Part shown: piece by piece, positions 38,416-46,659 of the stretch
How the letters are laid out: the number at the start of each line of letters is the position of its first letter
Position numbering within the stretch: the stretch's first letter is position 1
Source: Imperialibacter roseus
GTDB lineage: Bacteria > Bacteroidota > Bacteroidia > Cytophagales > Cyclobacteriaceae
Direction: 5' to 3'
Assembly: GCF_032999765.1 (NCBI RefSeq)
Contig: NZ_CP136051.1
Location: 4,916,501-4,980,500 of the forward strand
DNA length: 64,000 nucleotides
Notes under the pieces: generated by a model
Seen by the model: only the letters and a program-made list of their open reading frames with translations
Told to the model about the DNA's origin: nothing
Database searches by the model: none
Position numbers and translations under genes: made by a program

Positions 38416-38835
38416 TTACAGCCGCCTGGCATCTTTTAGTATGAAACTGAGCTGGTAAACATCATCAGCATTGAGCTCAAGCGTTCCTTCAAAAGTTAGC
38501 TCATCATCCATTTTCAGCCCTTCCAACTTCTTCGATGGAAATACCATCATCACCGACTCAGGCCCTGCTTCACCACAGAAAAAGCAGGTTGCCATTGGAT
38601 ATCTTGACAGCACTATTCCGCTGGACGAGAGGTCAATGGGAAGGTAATAGCCTTTGACGATATACTTCTTCCCCTCCATGCTAAGTAGCTCATCGCCAAA
38701 TTGAGGAACATAGAACGACGCTTTCTCTTCATCGATATACTTACTTTCAAATCTCACTCCTTCAAAGACTTTCCAGAGGTTTGGACTCTGAAGCGGCGAT
38801 ACCAAAAGGATGACGCCCAAAAATAGCTGCAACAT
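38416..38835 (-). CDS. Small exported protein with CFFCG motif, function unknown
   Basis: This 139-residue protein has a hydrophobic start (MLQLFLGVILLVSPLQS) that may be a signal peptide. The body is beta-rich. The most striking part is the segment YPMATCFFCGEAGPESVMMV, with a CxxC pair that could bind metal or be redox active. It is preceded by KKYIVKGYYLPIDLSSSGIVL. The general layout recalls DUF3299-like proteins, but I cannot confirm that. It stands alone between two terminators. Confidence 0.65.
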   Translation of the reverse strand: MLQLFLGVILLVSPLQSPNLWKVFEGVRFESKYIDEEKASFYVPQFGDELLSMEGKKYIVKGYYLPIDLSSSGIVLSRYPMATCFFCGEAGPESVMMVFPSKKLEGLKMDDELTFEGTLELNADDVYQLSFILKDARRL

Positions 38836-38903
38836 AAGGGTAATGTGGTTACTCCGGCAAAGATAGGCATCAACTTCGTGGCGCTAGCCCCACTAAAATA
38901 AAA

Positions 38904-38931
38904 AGGCAGGAAGGTAAAAACCATCCTGCCT
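38904..38931 (-). terminator. Terminator of the ABC ATPase gene
   Basis: AGGCAGGA ... TCCTGCCT, 8-bp stem with an inner GG/CC pair and A-rich loop; on the minus strand it is followed by TTTTATTTTA. It lies 28 bases after the stop of the gene at 38959. Confidence 0.75.
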
Positions 38932-38958
38932 AGTTCGTATTAGTCCTTTAACTTTGAT

Positions 38959-39672
38959 TTATACCATTGCTTTGTCCTTGGCATTGATGTTTTCAGAAAC
39001 GATCTGACCATCGAACAAGTGAATGATTCTGTGAGCATATTCTGCGTCTATAGGAGAGTGAGTCACCATAATTACTGTAGTTCCTCCCTCGTTCAAATCG
39101 CTCAGCAAGTTCATAACTTCCTGGCCATTGGCAGAGTCAAGGTTTCCAGTAGGCTCATCCGCAAGAATCAGCTTAGGTTTTGCTACCACTGCTCTCGAAA
39201 TCGCCACACGCTGCTGCTGACCACCTGAAAGCTGCTGAGGGAAGTGGTTCTTTCTGTGCATGATCTTCATCGACTCCATTACTTCTTCTACCCTCTTCTT
39301 GCGCTCAGCTGCAGAATATTTTAGGTAAATAAGCGGAAGTTCAATGTTTTCATACACTGTGAGTTCGTCGATCAGGTTGAAGCTTTGGAACACAAATCCA
39401 ATATTAGCTTTTCTCAAATCTGCTCTCTGGCGTTCCGAGTGCTTCGAAATCTCCTGACCCATGAAGTGGAAATCACCTTCAGACGGGTTGTCAAGCAGGC
39501 CAATGATGTTAAGCAAAGTTGACTTACCGCAACCAGACGGGCCCATGATAGCTACAAATTCGCTCTCACGTACTTCAAGATTAACTCCAGCTAAGGCAGT
39601 TGTTTCAATCTCATCTGTGTAGTAGAACTTTTTCAGTCCTACCGTTTTAATGACAGTTTTAGCATTTTCCAT
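38959..39672 (-). CDS. ABC transporter ATP-binding protein (MacB/LolD type)
   Basis: This 237-residue ATPase has Walker A GPSGCGKST (residues 44-52), the Q-loop region FVFQSFNLIDELTVYENIELPL, the signature LSGGQQQRVAISRA, Walker B KLILADEPTGNLDS and the switch His in MVTHSPIDAEYA. These features place it in the MacB/LolD group, which works with FtsX-like permeases in mechanotransmission or lipoprotein release rather than bulk transport. The adaptor gene lies 28 bases upstream. No permease gene is adjacent, which is unusual. Confidence 0.93.
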   Translation of the reverse strand: MENAKTVIKTVGLKKFYYTDEIETTALAGVNLEVRESEFVAIMGPSGCGKSTLLNIIGLLDNPSEGDFHFMGQEISKHSERQRADLRKANIGFVFQSFNLIDELTVYENIELPLIYLKYSAAERKKRVEEVMESMKIMHRKNHFPQQLSGGQQQRVAISRAVVAKPKLILADEPTGNLDSANGQEVMNLLSDLNEGGTTVIMVTHSPIDAEYAHRIIHLFDGQIVSENINAKDKAMV

Positions 39673-39700
39673 ATGTATATGGTTAGAATATTGGTTTATT

Positions 39701-40951
39701 TTATTTAAAAACTAATCGATCCTTATCCTGATAACCCTCGTAGGAAGAGACAACAACTTTCTCTCCTGGTTGCAAGCCTTCTAACACCTCGTAAAACCGT
39801 GGGTTCTGACGTCCCAATCTAATGTTCCTGCGTGTCGCAAAATCGCCGCTCGCATCCACTACAAATATCCAATTGCCACCTGTGGTCTGATAAAAACTTC
39901 CTCTTGGAATCTGTATTGCCTGAATATTCTCGCTTAGCTGCAAGCGAATCTGAAGGGTTTGTCCTCTTCTTATGCCGTCCGGCACGTCTCCTTCAAAATA
40001 CATATCCACCTCAAACAGACCATTTCTTACTTCGCCGTAGTTCTTCATGATTGTGAGCTCATAAGTCCCTCCCGCAAAGTCGAATGTGCCTTTCAGCCCT
40101 TCGTATATTCTGGCCAGGTAGTGCTCATCAATTTGCGCCCTTACCTTAAACCCATTCGTGTCATCAATCTGGCCGATGTTTTGACCTGGAGAAATTGACT
40201 CACCCACTTCACCATTCACAGTTGACAAACGGCCCGAAATTGGGGCCCTTATGTACAAATTCTCCAGGTTCTGGCGAATCATGTTAAGGTTGTTGTTTGT
40301 TCTCTGCAGCAATGCCTGGGAGTTGTTGATAGTGTTTTCAGCGTTCAAAGAGTCTACCTTCTGAGACTTAACTTCAACAACCCTTGTTTTAATCAGCCTT
40401 TCATAGTCAAGCTTAGCTCTCAAAAACTCTTGTTCAGAGATTACTTTCTCCTTAAAAAGCTGCTCGCTTCTCTCATAAAGATCCTTTGCCTGAGCAATCT
40501 GGTAGTCGAGCGTAATCAGCGTGCGCTGCAGCTGAAACAGACTCTGCTGCATCTGCAACCTCGTGTTTTGTAGCTGGTTCATCAAGATGAACGCCTGAGT
40601 TTCCTCCCTTATGAAGCTTTGCAACAAATTATTGTTGGTCAGCTTTAAAATAGTATCACCCTTTTCTACCTGAATACCACCTTCGTAATATTTCTTCTCA
40701 ATAATACCACCCTCTATCGCATCCAATCGGATAGTCTTGATAGGCATGACCTGCCCATCGACAGGGATAAACTCCCTGAATTCTCCGTTCTGTACTTCAG
40801 CCACGTTTATTTTATCAACAGACACATTGAGCTTGGAGCTTCGGTCTGCAAAAACAAAACTGTAAATAACGAAAAGTACAAATGCGCCACTAAGCCCATA
40901 AATGGCGACTTTCTTGAGAGTAAACGTTTTCTTTTTAATTACACGATCCAT
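39701..40951 (-). CDS. Periplasmic adaptor protein (HlyD/MacA family)
   Basis: This 416-residue membrane-fusion protein has an N-terminal helix (VAIYGLSGAFVLFVIYSFVF), a lipoyl/barrel-sandwich half (GGIIEKKYYEGGIQVEKGD ... YIRAPISGRLSTVNGEVGE), a coiled-coil hairpin (~105-225, Gln-rich) and a beta-barrel/membrane-proximal end (LEGLQPGEKVVVSSYEGY). Such adaptors bridge an inner-membrane ABC or RND pump and an outer-membrane channel. Here it is paired with a MacB-type ATPase. Neither permease nor TolC-like channel is present in the surrounding genes. Confidence 0.92.
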   Translation of the reverse strand: MDRVIKKKTFTLKKVAIYGLSGAFVLFVIYSFVFADRSSKLNVSVDKINVAEVQNGEFREFIPVDGQVMPIKTIRLDAIEGGIIEKKYYEGGIQVEKGDTILKLTNNNLLQSFIREETQAFILMNQLQNTRLQMQQSLFQLQRTLITLDYQIAQAKDLYERSEQLFKEKVISEQEFLRAKLDYERLIKTRVVEVKSQKVDSLNAENTINNSQALLQRTNNNLNMIRQNLENLYIRAPISGRLSTVNGEVGESISPGQNIGQIDDTNGFKVRAQIDEHYLARIYEGLKGTFDFAGGTYELTIMKNYGEVRNGLFEVDMYFEGDVPDGIRRGQTLQIRLQLSENIQAIQIPRGSFYQTTGGNWIFVVDASGDFATRRNIRLGRQNPRFYEVLEGLQPGEKVVVSSYEGYQDKDRLVFK

Positions 40952-41132
40952 TTGCTAAGATATTTCAAGTCCGTGCCAGTATCTCCAACAAAAATGCCAC
41001 AAATTATAAAATGCTGATTATTAATGAATTACGGTTTGATTGGTTTTGCGAAATAGTTCGATTATGTACACTTAGGAGCAGTGGGTGTTCGCTATTGAGC
41101 AAAACGAGAGGCTTAAAGAACGGGCAAAAAAA

Positions 41133-41156
41133 AGATTCAGGCATTCGCCTGAATCT
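41133..41156 (-). terminator. Strong terminator facing the adaptor operon
   Basis: AGATTCAGGC-ATTC-GCCTGAATCT, a perfect 10-bp stem, followed on the minus strand by eight T (41126-41133). No annotated minus-strand gene ends here, so it must end an unseen transcript or attenuate the operon that starts at 40951. Confidence 0.75.
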
Positions 41157-41327
41157 CAAGGTCAAAAACTCAAAATAAAAAGGACTAATCAAATCTTAAT
41201 CCACAACAACACACGAATATAAAACAATCGGCTCTAAAATAAAATTCCTTCTCCCTAAATTTTGAATTTTTAGTCATGTGGCTTTAGTCATTTGCCAAAC
41301 CGCCTTTGTGGCACAAATACGCTTAAA

Positions 41328-41379
41328 GTCTGGCTCAGCATGGAAAAGTGGCGTACTGCTGAGATGTACCTCTCCAGAC
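41328..41379. ncRNA. Candidate structured RNA, nested stem
   Basis: GTCTGG (41328-41333) pairs with CCAGAC (41374-41379), and directly inside CTCAGCA (41334-41340) pairs with TGCTGAG (41357-41363). This makes a 13-bp interrupted stem with a 16-base loop and a 10-base bulge. A second hairpin with an A7/T7 tract follows at 41391-41419. No known RNA family is recognised. Confidence 0.35.
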
Positions 41380-41390
41380 ATTTTCTAAAA

Positions 41391-41419
41391 AAAGCCTCCT
41401 TTCGGCTCTCTGAGGCTTT
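41391..41419 (-). terminator. Possible minus-strand terminator
   Basis: AAAGCCTC and GAGGCTTT form an 8-bp stem with a 13-base loop; the minus strand continues into seven T (41387-41393). No gene lies immediately upstream on that strand. Confidence 0.4.
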
Positions 41420-41467
41420 GATGTTAAAAAAGGTACAGAAACTAAAGGTTGTTGATTATACTGGCAG

Positions 41468-41475
41468 TATTTTTG
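41468..41475 (+). promoter_or_regulatory. Possible -7 element for the gene at 41505
   Basis: TATTTTTG is a perfect TAnnTTTG element 29 bases before the ATG. The upstream TTG at 41449-41451 is at a shorter than usual spacing (16). Confidence 0.35.
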
Positions 41476-41504
41476 TATCTGTACTGTGAAAGCACACTAC
41501 TTTT

Positions 41505-41957
41505 ATGAAACTACGGATATCAAAACGATTCATTTTACTGCTGGGATTTGTCCTGGCACTACTGGCCATTTATTCAGGCGGCCTGGTGACGGCACAACCA
41601 ATGCAGGACCAAAATGGTGCAGCCAGTTTAGATTCCGGTCGGGTTTCTAACAAAGTTCGTTCGCAAATTGTGGAGCAGGCGGTCAGCCATAAGGGGCTGA
41701 TTACCGATTCAAGGCTTGACTTTTCGCTTACCCCTACAGGCAGAAGTGAATTCGAACTGGCATTCGAAAACCCCTACAAATACCCGGTGAAGATCAAGAT
41801 TTACAATATTATAGGTAATCTGATAGCCGAAGAGGAAGCAAAACCAGGGGCTTCGTTTACCAAAAAGTATAATTTTTCTGACGAGAAAATGAGGCTGTTT
41901 GTTGTTGAGGTGGGCAACCAGAAGCACAACCTTACCAAGAAGGTAACCACCATATAA
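41505..41957 (+). CDS. Small secreted protein with sorting-domain-like C-terminus
   Basis: This 150-residue protein has a signal peptide (hydrophobic core ~residues 9-28, cleavage near VTAQP) and a low-complexity linker. The C-terminal beta domain (FELAFENPYKYPVKIKIYNI ... LIAEEEAKPGASFTKKYNFS ... MRLFVVEVGNQKHNL) resembles the strand pattern of a T9SS type A sorting domain, lacking its usual YPNP start. It may be a minimal T9SS cargo or a stand-alone domain. Function unknown. A terminator follows within ten bases. Confidence 0.7.
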   Translation: MKLRISKRFILLLGFVLALLAIYSGGLVTAQPMQDQNGAASLDSGRVSNKVRSQIVEQAVSHKGLITDSRLDFSLTPTGRSEFELAFENPYKYPVKIKIYNIIGNLIAEEEAKPGASFTKKYNFSDEKMRLFVVEVGNQKHNLTKKVTTI

Positions 41958-41963
41958 AAAGTA

Positions 41964-41987
41964 AGCCCCGTATTTCTACAGGGCTTT
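41964..41987 (+). terminator. Terminator after the gene at 41505
   Basis: AAGCCC ... GGGCTT stem with an inner GTA/TAC pairing around TTTC, followed by TTATTCG. It is 7 bases after the stop. Confidence 0.65.
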
Positions 41988-42021
41988 TATTCGTATTAAT
42001 GGTTAAAGTCAAACAGGCCAC

Positions 42022-42447
42022 TCAGCCTATCTCGACCAACTCTATTTGAAAAGTAAGGTCTTTGCCAGCCAGAGGGTGGTTTGCATCCAACACAATTTTG
42101 TCTGGCTCAACGGCGGTAACAACCACGGGCCGTGATTTATCTCCATCGTTGATAGCGAGTTGCATTCCAATTTCCGGCTTTATGTCAGCAGGCACCTGGG
42201 CTATTGGAACTTCCACCAAAAGCTCGTCGCTCCTTTCACCATAGGCTTCTTTGCTGGGGATGTTTGCTTCCCTTACTTCACCAAGAGCCATTCCGAGCAC
42301 GGCTTGTTCAAAACCTGGGATCATTTGGCCCTGTCCTAAAGTGAAGGCAAGAGGATCACGACCTTCCGAAGAGTCGAATACCGACCCGTCTTCCAACTTT
42401 CCTGTATAATGTACTTTTACCGGATGTCCATTTTTTGCTACTGACAT
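42022..42447 (-). CDS. FKBP-type peptidyl-prolyl isomerase (SlyD-like)
   Basis: This 141-residue protein has the FKBP core VKVHYTGKLEDGSVFDSSEG and LGQGQMIPGFEQAVLGM, followed by the insert-in-flap chaperone domain (REANIPSKEAYGERSDELLVEV ... VVVTAVEPDKIVLDANHPLAGKDLTF). It lacks the His-rich metal-binding tail of E. coli SlyD. There is no signal peptide, so it probably works in the cytoplasm, helping proline-limited folding. Confidence 0.93.
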   Translation of the reverse strand: MSVAKNGHPVKVHYTGKLEDGSVFDSSEGRDPLAFTLGQGQMIPGFEQAVLGMALGEVREANIPSKEAYGERSDELLVEVPIAQVPADIKPEIGMQLAINDGDKSRPVVVTAVEPDKIVLDANHPLAGKDLTFQIELVEIG

Positions 42448-42617
42448 GTCTTCCTTTTTTCTGTTTGCTAATTCTTTATGATTTAATTCAAAGGTATGGA
42501 AATATGGTTTTGATGAAAATCTATGCCGGGTAATGTTATGATTATGGACAGAAAATGTTCATATTCGTACATAAAAACCCCTTTAAAACTTCCTAACATT
42601 TTAATAATCAGCACTTT

Positions 42618-42625
42618 TACCTTTG
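42618..42625 (+). promoter_or_regulatory. Possible -7 element for the NtrC-type operon
   Basis: TACCTTTG is a perfect TAnnTTTG element 45 bases before the ATG. No clear TTTG occurs at the expected upstream spacing. No sigma-54 type GG-N10-GC element was seen. Confidence 0.35.
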
Positions 42626-42670
42626 GCACAGTACTGGTTATGTATTTAACAGAGCGGATAACTACAACTT

Positions 42671-44056
42671 ATGGAATCAGATAAAGAACTTGGAAAGATA
42701 TTAATCATTGATGACGACGAAGATGTGCTGCTTGCAGCCAAAATGCTGCTCAGGAAGCATGCGGAAAACGTGATCATAGAAAAAAACCCAAAGAAAATAC
42801 CGTTTCTGCTCAACAACGACACCTACGACGTGATCCTTCTGGATATGAATTTCAGCAAGGACATAACCAGTGGAAAAGAAGGCTTTTATTGGCTGGAGCA
42901 AATACTTGAACGGGAGCCAACGGCGGTGGTCATTCTTATCACTGCTTTTGGCGACGTAGAAATGGCTGTGAAGGCACTTAAGGAAGGGGCTACTGATTTT
43001 GTGTTGAAGCCATGGCAAAATGAGAAGCTGATTGCTACGCTTTCTTCGGCAGCAAAGCTGAAAAAATCAAGAAATGAGGTTACGCAGCTAAAACAGGCAA
43101 AGCAGGCGCTCGAAGAAGGAATCAATCAGCCTTTTAAGGACATTATCGGGGAAAGCGATGCGATCAAGCAGGTATTTAACATCATTGACAAAGTGGCCCA
43201 AACGGATGCCAATGTCCTTATCCTCGGCGAGAACGGAACGGGGAAAGAGCTTATAGCCCGGGCACTCCACCAAAAGTCGCTGAGAAAAGACAAGGTGTTT
43301 ATCGGGGTTGACATGGGCGCCATTACGGAAACACTGTTTGAAAGCGAGCTTTTTGGCCATAAAAAAGGTGCTTTCACCGATGCCAAAGACGACAGGGCAG
43401 GGAGGTTTGAGGCTGCGAACGGAGGCTCGTTATTTCTGGATGAAATTGGAAACCTGAGTATGCAGCTTCAGAGCAAGCTGCTGACTGTGCTGCAAAAAAG
43501 AGAGGTAGTTCGGCTGGGCACCAACAAGTCCATTCCTGTGGACATCCGCCTGATTAGCGCCACAAATATGCCTATTTACGAAATGGTGGAAGAGAGCACG
43601 TTTCGTCAAGATCTGCTTTATCGGATCAATACTGTTGAAATACACCTCCCGTCGCTAAGAGAAAGAATGGACGATATTCCGCTGCTTTGCGACCACTTTA
43701 TCAAGATGTATTGCGGCAAGTACCGAAAGCCAATCAAAAAAATGTCGCCGATCGCACTCAAGAAGCTGCAGAAATACCAGTGGCCGGGTAATATCAGGGA
43801 GCTGCAACATGCCCTGGAAAGAGCCATTATTATGAGCGACTCCAATATGCTGTCGCCTGACGATTTTTTCTTTTTGAATCAGAAGGCCGAGAGCAAAGCA
43901 GAAAGTGAGCCCGAAACGTTCAATTTGGACGATGTAGAAAAGTCGGTGATTCAAAAGGCCATTAACCGGCACGGAGGGAATATTTCAAAGGCAGCCAAGG
44001 AACTTGGATTAACAAGGGCTTCCCTTTACAGAAGAATGGAGAAGCATGGCCTTTAA
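42671..44056 (+). CDS. Sigma-54-dependent response regulator, NtrC family
   Basis: This 461-residue protein has a receiver domain with phospho-acceptor Asp58 (VILLDMN) and acidic pocket IIDDDED, a central AAA+ domain with Walker A GENGTGKE (186-193), and a C-terminal Fis-type helix-turn-helix (NISKAAKELGLTRASLYRRM). The sigma-54-contacting loop reads GAFTDA (233-238) instead of the textbook GAFTGA. It should activate sigma-54 promoters when phosphorylated by the kinase encoded next. The target genes cannot be read from this window. The kinase gene overlaps its end by 11 bases. Confidence 0.95.
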   Translation: MESDKELGKILIIDDDEDVLLAAKMLLRKHAENVIIEKNPKKIPFLLNNDTYDVILLDMNFSKDITSGKEGFYWLEQILEREPTAVVILITAFGDVEMAVKALKEGATDFVLKPWQNEKLIATLSSAAKLKKSRNEVTQLKQAKQALEEGINQPFKDIIGESDAIKQVFNIIDKVAQTDANVLILGENGTGKELIARALHQKSLRKDKVFIGVDMGAITETLFESELFGHKKGAFTDAKDDRAGRFEAANGGSLFLDEIGNLSMQLQSKLLTVLQKREVVRLGTNKSIPVDIRLISATNMPIYEMVEESTFRQDLLYRINTVEIHLPSLRERMDDIPLLCDHFIKMYCGKYRKPIKKMSPIALKKLQKYQWPGNIRELQHALERAIIMSDSNMLSPDDFFFLNQKAESKAESEPETFNLDDVEKSVIQKAINRHGGNISKAAKELGLTRASLYRRMEKHGL

Positions 44057-45416
44057 GAGCTTCAAAGCTGCTTTGATTATTAGGGTTGTGCTGCTGATTG
44101 GCTCAATCTTCCTGCTTACACACTTGTATTACAACGATTCCTATGACCTGACCAAAGCGTTGGTTATCGGAATGATTGGCTATCAGGTATATGCCCTTTT
44201 CCACTACCTGGACAAGTCAAACAGGGAGATTGCCAACTTTCTCAGCTCCATTCAATACGACGACTTCTCCAACACCTATACATACAGAAACACCGGTGGG
44301 TCCATTGACTTGCTTTATGAGCAATTCAATAATGTAATGAAAAAATTCAGGGACATCAGAGCCGAAAAGGAAGCGCAGTACACTTATTACAAAACCATCG
44401 TTCAGCACGTGGGCATTGGCATCATCACGTTTGATAAGCATGGCGAAATTCAGATGCTCAATACCGCCGCCAAAAACCTGCTCCAGATTGGGCAAATAAA
44501 AAATATTTCGAACCTGAAAAGCATTAGCCAGGTACTTGTTGATGGGTTTTTTATGCTAAAAACAGGTGGCAGAGACCTGATAAAAATCGAGCGCAATGGG
44601 GAGGAAGTGCAGTTGGCCATTTATGCCATAGAGCTGACCATGCGGGGCGAGGAGTTCAAGCTTATTTCGCTTCAGAACATCAAAAGTGAGTTGGAAGAAA
44701 AGGAAATGGAGGCCTGGCAGAACCTGATCAGGGTACTGACGCACGAGATTATGAACAGCGTAACACCCATTTCCTCGCTTGCGGGCACGGTAGAGTCGGA
44801 GCTTGGCCACCAGCTGAAAAATGGTGATGACGTGAACAGGATCACCAATGAAGAAATTCAGGACTTATACCTGGCTGTGCAAACTATTCACCGCAGAAGT
44901 GACAGCTTGATTAAGTTCGTTTCTGATTTCAGAAACCTGACGAGGCTCACCATGCCCAAGCTGGCCCAAACCAAGGTGCGTGACCTACTCGACCATGTGC
45001 TCATGCTTTTAAAATATGAAATAGAGCGGGGAGAAATAAAACTCACTTACAAGGTAGAGCCCAAGAATCTTGAAGTACTGGTGGACAAAGAACAAATTGA
45101 GCAGGTATTGATCAACCTGGTGAAAAATGCTATTCAAGCGCTGGAGGAAAACGATGAAATGGACAAGGAAAAACTTTTGATCATTTCGGCCAACGGACTT
45201 GAAAATAACAGCGTGTCAATTTCCATTACCGACAATGGTCCTGGCATTGAAGAAGATGCGCTCAAAAAGATTTTTATCCCCTTCTTTACTACCAAAAAAA
45301 GTGGCTCGGGCATTGGTTTAAGTTTGTCGAAACAGATCATGAGGCAGCACAAGGGGTCGATCTCAGTGAAGTCTGTCATCAACCAGGGCACTGAGTTTGT
45401 GCTGAGGTTTAGCTAA
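44046..45416 (+). CDS. Sensor histidine kinase, NtrB-like partner
   Basis: This 456-residue protein has two N-terminal membrane helices (~residues 8-26 and 37-53), a PAS-like segment (QHVGIGIITFDKHGEIQMLN), a HisKA domain with His233 (VLTHEIMNSVTP), and an ATPase domain with N-box VLINLVKNAIQAL, G1 ITDNGPGIEE and G2 GSGIGLSLSKQIM. The periplasmic loop is very short, so it probably senses a membrane or internal signal. It overlaps the regulator gene and forms a two-component pair with it. Confidence 0.95.
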   Translation: MAFKSFKAALIIRVVLLIGSIFLLTHLYYNDSYDLTKALVIGMIGYQVYALFHYLDKSNREIANFLSSIQYDDFSNTYTYRNTGGSIDLLYEQFNNVMKKFRDIRAEKEAQYTYYKTIVQHVGIGIITFDKHGEIQMLNTAAKNLLQIGQIKNISNLKSISQVLVDGFFMLKTGGRDLIKIERNGEEVQLAIYAIELTMRGEEFKLISLQNIKSELEEKEMEAWQNLIRVLTHEIMNSVTPISSLAGTVESELGHQLKNGDDVNRITNEEIQDLYLAVQTIHRRSDSLIKFVSDFRNLTRLTMPKLAQTKVRDLLDHVLMLLKYEIERGEIKLTYKVEPKNLEVLVDKEQIEQVLINLVKNAIQALEENDEMDKEKLLIISANGLENNSVSISITDNGPGIEEDALKKIFIPFFTTKKSGSGIGLSLSKQIMRQHKGSISVKSVINQGTEFVLRFS

Positions 45417-45485
45417 TCCAAAAATCTCATTTTCAGTTTCGTTTTTGCTCCATAATGGATAGATTTACTATTCACCCTAACTGAA

Positions 45486-45746
45486 ATGGGAAGCACACTG
45501 GAGACCGTACGTTCTATTTTAGCTGACAAGCTGGCCTGCCCATTGTCGAAAGTAACGCCTGATGCGTCTTTCTACAAAGACCTCGGGATAGACTCACTGG
45601 ACTATGCGGAGTTGGTAATGGAACTGGAAAGAGAGTTTGATATTACCATTCCCAGTTCAGAAGCCTCAAGAATTACTACCGTTAACCAGGTAATTGACTA
45701 TATCAACCGCCGGATCAAGGCCTGCAAAGGGCTCTCAAATTATTGA
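45486..45746 (+). CDS. Acyl carrier protein
   Basis: This 86-residue protein has the 4'-phosphopantetheine site Ser37 in GIDSLDYAELVMELE and the acidic helix DITIPSSEASRITTVNQVIDYI of acyl carrier proteins. It is longer and more divergent than housekeeping AcpP (tail RRIKACKGLSNY), so it is more likely a dedicated carrier than the fatty acid synthase ACP. The next genes are a lipid-A-type phosphoesterase and a glycosyltransferase, suggesting a lipid or glycolipid pathway. Confidence 0.9.
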   Translation: MGSTLETVRSILADKLACPLSKVTPDASFYKDLGIDSLDYAELVMELEREFDITIPSSEASRITTVNQVIDYINRRIKACKGLSNY

Positions 45747-45787
45747 TTTGATAAAGTGCACATAAAAGTGCAGTAATTGCTCAACCC

Positions 45788-45795
45788 TACCTTTG
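45788..45795 (+). promoter_or_regulatory. Possible -7 element for the phosphoesterase gene
   Basis: TACCTTTG is a perfect TAnnTTTG element 15 bases before the GTG start at 45811. No TTTG is seen at the usual upstream spacing. Confidence 0.3.
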
Positions 45796-45810
45796 AGGAA
45801 AGGTGGGAGT

Positions 45811-46641
45811 GTGAAGGATTATTATAAAACCATTGTTCTGTCTGATATTCACCTGGGGCGCAGAGGCTCCAGACACAAAGATGTGATCAGTTTTTTAAAA
45901 CAGAGCATTTGTGAGAACCTGATTTTAAACGGCGACATTGTTGACCGGTTTAGTTACAATAAACCAGAGCTTTGGAAAAAAAGACACTGGAGGTTTATAA
46001 AAGCACTTTCTCAAAAGGTAGCCGAGCATAACACCACCATCGCATTTATTAAAGGCAATAGCGACGAGCTGCCGAACGACCTACTTCCACTCGAAATAGG
46101 AGCACTGAAACTGGTGGATAGAGTGGAGTACGAGTCAAATGGCAAGAAATTTCTTGTCGTTCACGGCGACATTTTCGACACCTATAAGGGGCAATTCAGG
46201 TGGCTTGCCAGCCTTGGCAAAAAAACCCATGGCCTGCTCTTTTGGTTTCACCATCAGGTGCACAAGCTAAGAGCTGCGGTTGGTGTAAGGAATATGCCCT
46301 TCTCTGAAAAGGTGAATAGCAGATTGCCAATAGCGAGTCGGTTTATCGAAATTTACGAGCAATCGCTTTGTCAGTTCGCTAAAAATGGAGGCTACGATGG
46401 TATTATTTGTGGGCATTTGCATATTCCAGCTATTAAGACCATCAATGGGATGGTATATATGAATTCAGGCGACTGGCTTTCATCCGGATCTGCCCTGGTT
46501 GAATATCCCAACGGCGAATGGAAACATGTGTTCTACACCGAATCTCAAAGAGCTTTGTATGAGGAACTGGAAAATGAAGAAAAAGGCTTGAATTACTTAA
46601 ACATTTATCCTTCTTTGAGGGGTGGATTTCTAAATCTGTAA
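45811..46641 (+). CDS. Metallophosphoesterase, UDP-2,3-diacylglucosamine diphosphatase-like
   Basis: This 276-residue protein starts at the GTG at 45811, with AAAGGTGG just upstream. A TTG at 45793 would overlap the promoter element. All metal-binding motifs are present: LSDIHLG, LNGDIVDRF, IKGNSDELP (Asn-Asp), VVHGDIFDT and CGHLHIPA. It is close to the LpxH/YbbF group that acts on lipid A precursors, but homologs with other substrates exist. The glycosyltransferase gene follows by 18 bases. Confidence 0.88.
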   Translation: MKDYYKTIVLSDIHLGRRGSRHKDVISFLKQSICENLILNGDIVDRFSYNKPELWKKRHWRFIKALSQKVAEHNTTIAFIKGNSDELPNDLLPLEIGALKLVDRVEYESNGKKFLVVHGDIFDTYKGQFRWLASLGKKTHGLLFWFHHQVHKLRAAVGVRNMPFSEKVNSRLPIASRFIEIYEQSLCQFAKNGGYDGIICGHLHIPAIKTINGMVYMNSGDWLSSGSALVEYPNGEWKHVFYTESQRALYEELENEEKGLNYLNIYPSLRGGFLNL

Positions 46642-46659
46642 TTTTAGGTCACTTCCTGA

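Larger units (their letters stand above)
40952..41504. other. Intergenic region with structured-RNA signals
   Basis: About 550 bases without a convincing protein gene. It holds two hairpins with T-runs on the minus strand (41133-41156 and 41391-41419) and a compact two-step stem (41328-41379). Frames at 41004-41192 (minus) and 41292-41489 (plus) have no ATG-based family resemblance and are not called. Confidence 0.5.

Noticed and set aside
41004-41192. 62-residue minus-strand frame
   Set aside because: It runs through a strong terminator hairpin and has no protein-like pattern.
41292-41489. 65-residue plus-strand frame
   Set aside because: It starts with TTG, overlaps the nested stem and the promoter of the next gene, and resembles no family. 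A shorter ATG version from 41340 cannot be excluded.
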